Positions 59,445 to 64,000 of a DNA stretch of 64,000 nt are shown piece by piece. The notes under the pieces are model-generated. The model saw only the letters and a program-made list of their open reading frames with translations, searched no databases and was not told where the DNA came from. A program made the position numbers and the translations under genes. The stretch's first letter is position 1; each line of letters opens with the position of its first letter. The stretch spans positions 8,555 to 72,554 of the forward strand of contig MNCI01029592.1 in NCBI GenBank assembly GCA_015680685.1. The letters run 5' to 3'. The DNA is from Gnetum montanum. Taxonomy: Eukaryota > Streptophyta > Gnetopsida > Gnetales > Gnetaceae.

Positions 59445-59590
59445 GTGAACATGGTCTAGATGTATTTTTTGATATAACTAAATTTGATTATGTGATGTAA
59501 CTACAGTGAACATGGTCTAGATGTATTTTTTGATATAACTGAATTTGATTATGTGATGTAACTACAGTGAACATGTTCCAAATGTATTAT
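59445..59590. repeat. 61-bp tandem repeat, 2.4 copies
   Basis: Units at 59445-59505 and 59506-59566 differ at only a few bases. A third, partial and diverged unit starts at 59567. It lies just after the Ulp1 stop codon, probably in its 3' region. Confidence 0.85.
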
Positions 59591-60539
59591 ATGTTGTAAA
59601 TGCATCTCTTTCATGATTTTGTAAATTATTTTGGTTATAATAATTATATATTCCTAGTATTTTATTTATTTATTATTAATTCTACACCAGTTTCAACATT
59701 TTCATTCTTTGAGACTTAGTATTTTATGAGATTGTAAAATTTTCCTTTTAATTTTAGCCGAGGGGTCAGGCACCAATTATAGATCAATAACACTTAATAA
59801 TATTCTATCCACAATGCTCAATGGAAGGCTCTTATTAACACCAAATAATATTTAATCCTTAATACTCAAAGGAAGCCTATTCATAACACTAAATAATATT
59901 CAGTTCATAATGCTACATCCAAACTTGGTTTCCAAGAATTTGACAAATGAAATAGCCCACAAAATAAAATTTTTACATTAGTTCATAACTCATGGTTTCT
60001 TTGGCTACTCATAGAAGTATAAAATTATAAAAAATGAATGTTAATTTTACATTTTTGAATAGCACACTGTAAGAAGAAGTTTATAGTTTATAACCTGAAG
60101 GTTTAGTGTGATAACATGCATGTCACAGGGCATTGTACTCCATTCAAGTTGTGATTCCCATGACCTCGCACCTCTTGGTGATAGATTACAACGACATGCA
60201 CATTGTAGTACCACACACTATCTCCAATATGTGAGGACATGTGAGTCTCAATTTATCACATTGTGATGAGGATGTCTCTATTTTAGGCTATGACTTAAAT
60301 GTGAATTGCAATTTTATGATTTTTCAGGCTACGAAGCAAATGTGTGACACATTGTCTCACACACCACAGTTGCGAAACTATGTGTCTAGCATGGTGTCAT
60401 ATTTTTTACAAAACATGTGATCTGCATGTACTCGCAGCCTCCAATCTATGATGACATGAGAGTTGAAGTTTGATGCACTATGTAAAAGTTGGTCTCAACT
60501 TCATGTTGTGATGGTAATGTGGTTCGCAGTGGCACATAG
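59591..60539. other. Spacer; no gene seen
   Basis: Three degenerate copies of an AACACTTAATAATATT-like segment lie at about 59789-59895. The rest is AT-rich without coding signal. Confidence 0.4.
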
Positions 60540-62670
60540 TTCCCACCAAAAGGAAGAGGGTCAACTGGAAGACATTAAGATCTTCCAGTTGTGAAGAATC
60601 GTTGGGAGATCATGGCTTCTAGATGACAAAGTCTCAACTAGAAGCATGGTTTAGGTAAATGACAAGCTAGTGCATCTAGCATACTTCCATAGTTGTAACT
60701 GGAAGGCACTAAATCCTTCTAGTAGGAAAAAAGTGCTTATAATTTGATAGTACTGAAAGGGATAGGATCATCTAGAAGGTATTAAGACCTTTTAGTTACA
60801 AAGAATTGCTAGGAGATCATGGATACTAGATGGAAAAGGGTTAACCAGAAGCATGGTCTATGTAAACTACAATCAAGTATGTCTAGCACCCTTTCGTAGT
60901 TCCAACCGGAAGGCACTGAATGCTTTTGGAAGGAAAAAATTTCTTGTACTTTGATGCTACTAGAAGGGATAGGATCATCTGAAAGGTAGTTGAACCTTCT
61001 AGAAGGATTCAATTGCTTCAAGAATGTGTCTACCAAAAGAAAAAGGGACATCCAATTGCATATTCGAGCTAGACTATGGGGTGGTGCAACTAGCACCCTC
61101 CCATAGTCCTTGCTAAAAGGTCCTTTTGGTAGACAATAATTGCTTGCAATTTTTTACTACCGGAAGGCCAAGGATCATCTAGAAGGCAATCAAACCTTCT
61201 GGAAGGGTTTAATTACTCCAAGATCATGGCTTCTAGAAGGTAGAGGATCATTTGGTGTAGATTCTTGCTAGATTGTGGAGTGGTGCAACCAACACCCTCC
61301 AATAGTTCCTACCAGAAGATACTTAATCCAGCTGGAAGGCAAAAATTGCTTAAAATTTGTTGTGATTAAAAGGTTGAGGATCATCTGGAAGGCTAGAGAC
61401 CATTCAAAAGGTAGTCAAACCTTTCGATAGAATTCAATTGCTTCAAGATCATGGCTTCCAAAAGGTAGAGGGACATCTAGTTGTAGATTCAAGCTAGATT
61501 GTAGGGTGGTGCAACTAGCACTCTCTTATAGTCCTTATTAGAAGGCACCCAATCCTTCTAGTAGGCAACAATTGCTTGCAATTTGTTATTATCAAAAGGT
61601 CGAGGGTCATATGAAATGTAGTCAAACGTTCTAGAAGGGTTCAATTACTCTAAGATCATAGTTTCTGGAAGGAAAAGAGTCATCTGGTTGTAGATTTGAG
61701 CTAAATTATAGAGTGGTCTGACCAGCACCCTCCTGTAGCCCTTACCAAAAGACATCCAATCTAGTTGGAAGGAAAAAATTGCTTGGAATTTGTTGTAACT
61801 AGAAGGCCAAGGATCATCCAGAAGGTTAGAGACCATCTGAAAGGTAGTCGAACCTTCTAGTAGAATTCAATTACTTCAAGTTCATGGATTTTGGAAGGTA
61901 GAGGGACATCCAATTGCAGATTCGAGCTAGACTATGGGGTGATGTGAATAGCATCATCCCATAGTCCTAGTCCCTATAGCATGCAACAATTGCTTGCAAT
62001 TTGTTGTTATTGGAAGGTCAAGGATCATCCAAAAGATAGTTGAACCTTATGGAATGGTTCAATTCTCCAAGATCATGGCTTTTGTAAGGTAGAGGATCAT
62101 TTGGTTGTAAATTAGAGCTAGATTGTAGAGTGGTGTGACTAGCACCCTCCCATAGTCTTGACCGAAACACACCTAGTCTCATCAAAAGGTAATAATTACT
62201 TGCAATTTGTTGCTACCCGGAAGGCCAAGAATTATATGAAAGGCTGGAAGGTAGTTGAACCTTTTTGAAGGATTCACTTTCTCCAAGATCATGGCTTCTA
62301 GAAGGTAGAGGATCATTCAATTATAGATTTAAGCTATACTACAGGGTGGTGTGACTATCACCCTATCACAGTTCATACCGAAAGGCCATTGGAGGGCTGA
62401 GGGTCATCTAGAAGGCTGGAGATAAACTGAAAGGTAGTTAAACCTTCTAGAAGGATTCAATTGCTCTAGGATCATGTTTTCTGGAAAGCAAAGGGACATT
62501 CAATTGTAGATTCAAGCTAGACTACAGGGTGTGGCAACTAGCATTCTCTTGTAGTCCTTATTGGAAGACACCCAATCCTTTTGGGAGGTAACAATTGCTT
62601 GCAATTTGTTGCTGTTGGAAGGTTGATGGTCATTCAAAAGGCTAGAGGCCATTTGGAAGGGAGTTGAACC
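60540..62670. repeat. Diverged satellite-like tandem array, about ten units of 185-235 bp
   Basis: The marker AAGATCATGGCTTCTAGAAGG or its variants recurs at about 60607, 60814, 61018, 61211, 61444, 61651, 61877, 62069, 62283 and 62466. Each unit also holds CACCCTCCCATAGTCC-like, ATTGCTTGCAATTTGTTG-like and GGATCATCTAGAAGG-like blocks. The palindrome CCTTCTAGAAGG and near-copies lie in most units. Short minus-strand frames here follow the repeat and are not genes. Confidence 0.85.
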
Positions 62671-63354
62671 TTTAACATTTCATAACTACTATTCTTAGCA
62701 TCTAACCACCTTTAAACTAAGATCTATGCAATGATCTATTTTTTTAAGATCACATATGCTGAACATAATTTTGGTGATAGTGTTAGTGTGGTGTGCTTAA
62801 CATTACTCATAAAATAGTAATCATTTACATTTATGGATAATGGTAGAGAAGAATTTTGTGATGATTTGCGATGCCCCAATATAGTCCTAATTTTGTAGTT
62901 GTGGATTAAGCAACATCATAGAAACTCACCTCATGATGATATAAATTGTAATTCTGTTGAAAAGGCCAAATAGCTTTAGCTACACATATCTCAAATTTCT
63001 TACCTTGCTTGGGGTACTATGAGATTGGTGCAATCTACATGCTCATAGTAATGTTTCCACTATTATTTCAAATATAAATTGTGAGGTCATGCGATTTGCA
63101 TGATTTTGCACTGTTCACTTGTACTGTGAGTGCATGTGTGTTGCAGTGCATCACATGGCATCAATTACAAATTGCAAGATGGTATGTGAGTTGAATATCT
63201 TTAGCACTATTTCCACCATAGTTTCGAATATCAACTGTGTGGTCATGTAGTTTGTATGTCCTCATAATGTTAACTTGTACTATGAGCACATGCATGTTGT
63301 AGTGCATAAAATAAAAAGTGCAAGGCAAATGCTAGCCACATATTTTCAGCACTG
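62671..63354. repeat. Spacer with a diverged 156-bp tandem duplication
   Basis: 63054-63209 and 63210 to about 63310 align (TTTCCACYATWRTTTCRAAT, GTCATGYRRTTTG, CACATGYRTGTTG). No gene seen in 62671-63053. Confidence 0.6.
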
Positions 63355-64000
63355 TAGTGACCGAAAATATTAGTGGCTAGAACATTGAGAGGTTAACGGG
63401 TGAAACAGTTTAACCCTGGATCCATGCAAGGGCCGTGTTGGAGAAAATGGACTTGGGGTGTCCTGAATGGTTTGGTTGATTAGACAGGGACTTAATTAGT
63501 GTAATATTAACCTTACGTAAATGTTGTGCTTCAGAAAATGATGCTCATAATGTAATATGATGATTATTAAATGCAACGGGATGAAGATGATGCAAAATAC
63601 GATGATAATAAACAGAACCATAAAGCAAACTAGAGTGAGAGAATGCACCACTTCAAACTCATGGCTTTGATTCTTTGTCTTGTTTGAAAGATGTATAACA
63701 ATTTATACAATGTTGGAGGTGCACAGAGGAATCAAGAGTAACTAGAGTCCTCAAGAGAAAATGCCAACTATGCCTGTCAATGTCGAATGCCAACAAGCCA
63801 ACTGCTCTTGTTAATGCAAAGATACTGATTCTTTTTCTTTGTTAAAAAGCCAATTGGAAAAGCCAACCTTTTGAGCATTGTTTTTCGGGGTATTTATAGG
63901 GCTAGGAGAAAGCAAGAAATGAGGCTTGGATGCCATGTGTCCTAAACCCCACAACGTGCAAACATGATAGTACCATGTAGGTGTGCTATGCTGGTTGCAA
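63355..64000 (+). repeat. LTR, partial at the right window edge
   Basis: Begins TGTAGTGACCGAAAATATT, a common start of plant gypsy LTRs. A TATA box GGTATTTATAGGG lies at about 63889-63901. It is homologous to the minus-strand sequence ending at 2983. The 3' end is outside the window. Confidence 0.6.

Noticed and set aside
60540-62670. CRISPR array or a gene in the repeat block
   Set aside because: Units are 185-235 bp and diverged, without short identical repeats and unique spacers, in a plant nuclear context. The small minus-strand ORFs simply follow the repeat.
1-64000. tRNA, rRNA or other structural RNA genes
   Set aside because: I looked for tRNA-like A/B box and acceptor patterns and saw only primer binding sites complementary to tRNA 3' ends. 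No covariance search could be run.

Overview
The window is a repeat-dense, introner-containing plant nuclear sequence. It carries canonical GT-AG introns, plant-type Ty1/copia and Ty3/gypsy LTR retrotransposons with initiator-Met and tRNA-Asp type primer binding sites, and a decayed plant-type cyclopropane-fatty-acyl-phospholipid synthase gene (N-terminal FAD amine-oxidase-like half joined to a C-terminal SAM methyltransferase half, an architecture known from plants). The transposon load and the nesting suggest a large-genome land plant, for example a gymnosperm or fern. The species cannot be fixed from the sequence. There are N gaps at 15906-16490 and 36175-36252 and single Ns at 37510, 38124 and 58902, so this is scaffold-level assembly.

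Layout. 1-1864: left-edge element on the minus strand, with an uninterrupted gag-like ORF, a tRNA-Asp-type PBS and a 1.04-kb LTR. 1865-2983: diverged LTR of another family. 2984-9558: minus-strand Ty3/gypsy chromovirus-like element (E), heavily decayed. 11131-25453: cyclopropane synthase pseudogene, cut inside an exon by a 10.2-kb LTR element (C, 12737-22945) that has an exact CATAT target duplication. C has no recognisable genes and itself hosts a 3'-truncated copia element (F, 13541-17462). 26440-29820: a second, partial, tandem copy of the synthase gene. 30718-39173 (B, minus) and 50334-59228 (A, plus): two full-length members of one non-autonomous LTR family. They encode Gag and a second roughly 930-codon ORF but no protease, RT or integrase. 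41070-45833: full copia element (D) with an exact ATTTT target duplication. 46857-47608: LTR fragment of the A/B family. 47976-50333 plus 59229-59398: a Ulp1-protease-type transposon gene split by element A. 59445-64000: tandem repeats and a right-edge LTR.

The most interesting system is the A/B family. Its LTRs carry clustered GATATC palindromes just upstream of a TATA box. The same module (GATATC cluster plus TATA box) recurs inside the element upstream of ORF2, followed by a conserved candidate splice acceptor exactly at the ORF2 start. This suggests that ORF2 is driven from its own internal copy of the promoter architecture. A second window-wide pattern is that premature stops in these elements fall overwhelmingly at glutamine positions (CAG to TAG, CAA to TAA), as expected from 5-methylcytosine deamination.

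No intact host gene is seen. Every gene described here is broken, except the left-edge gag ORF, which is open to the window end.
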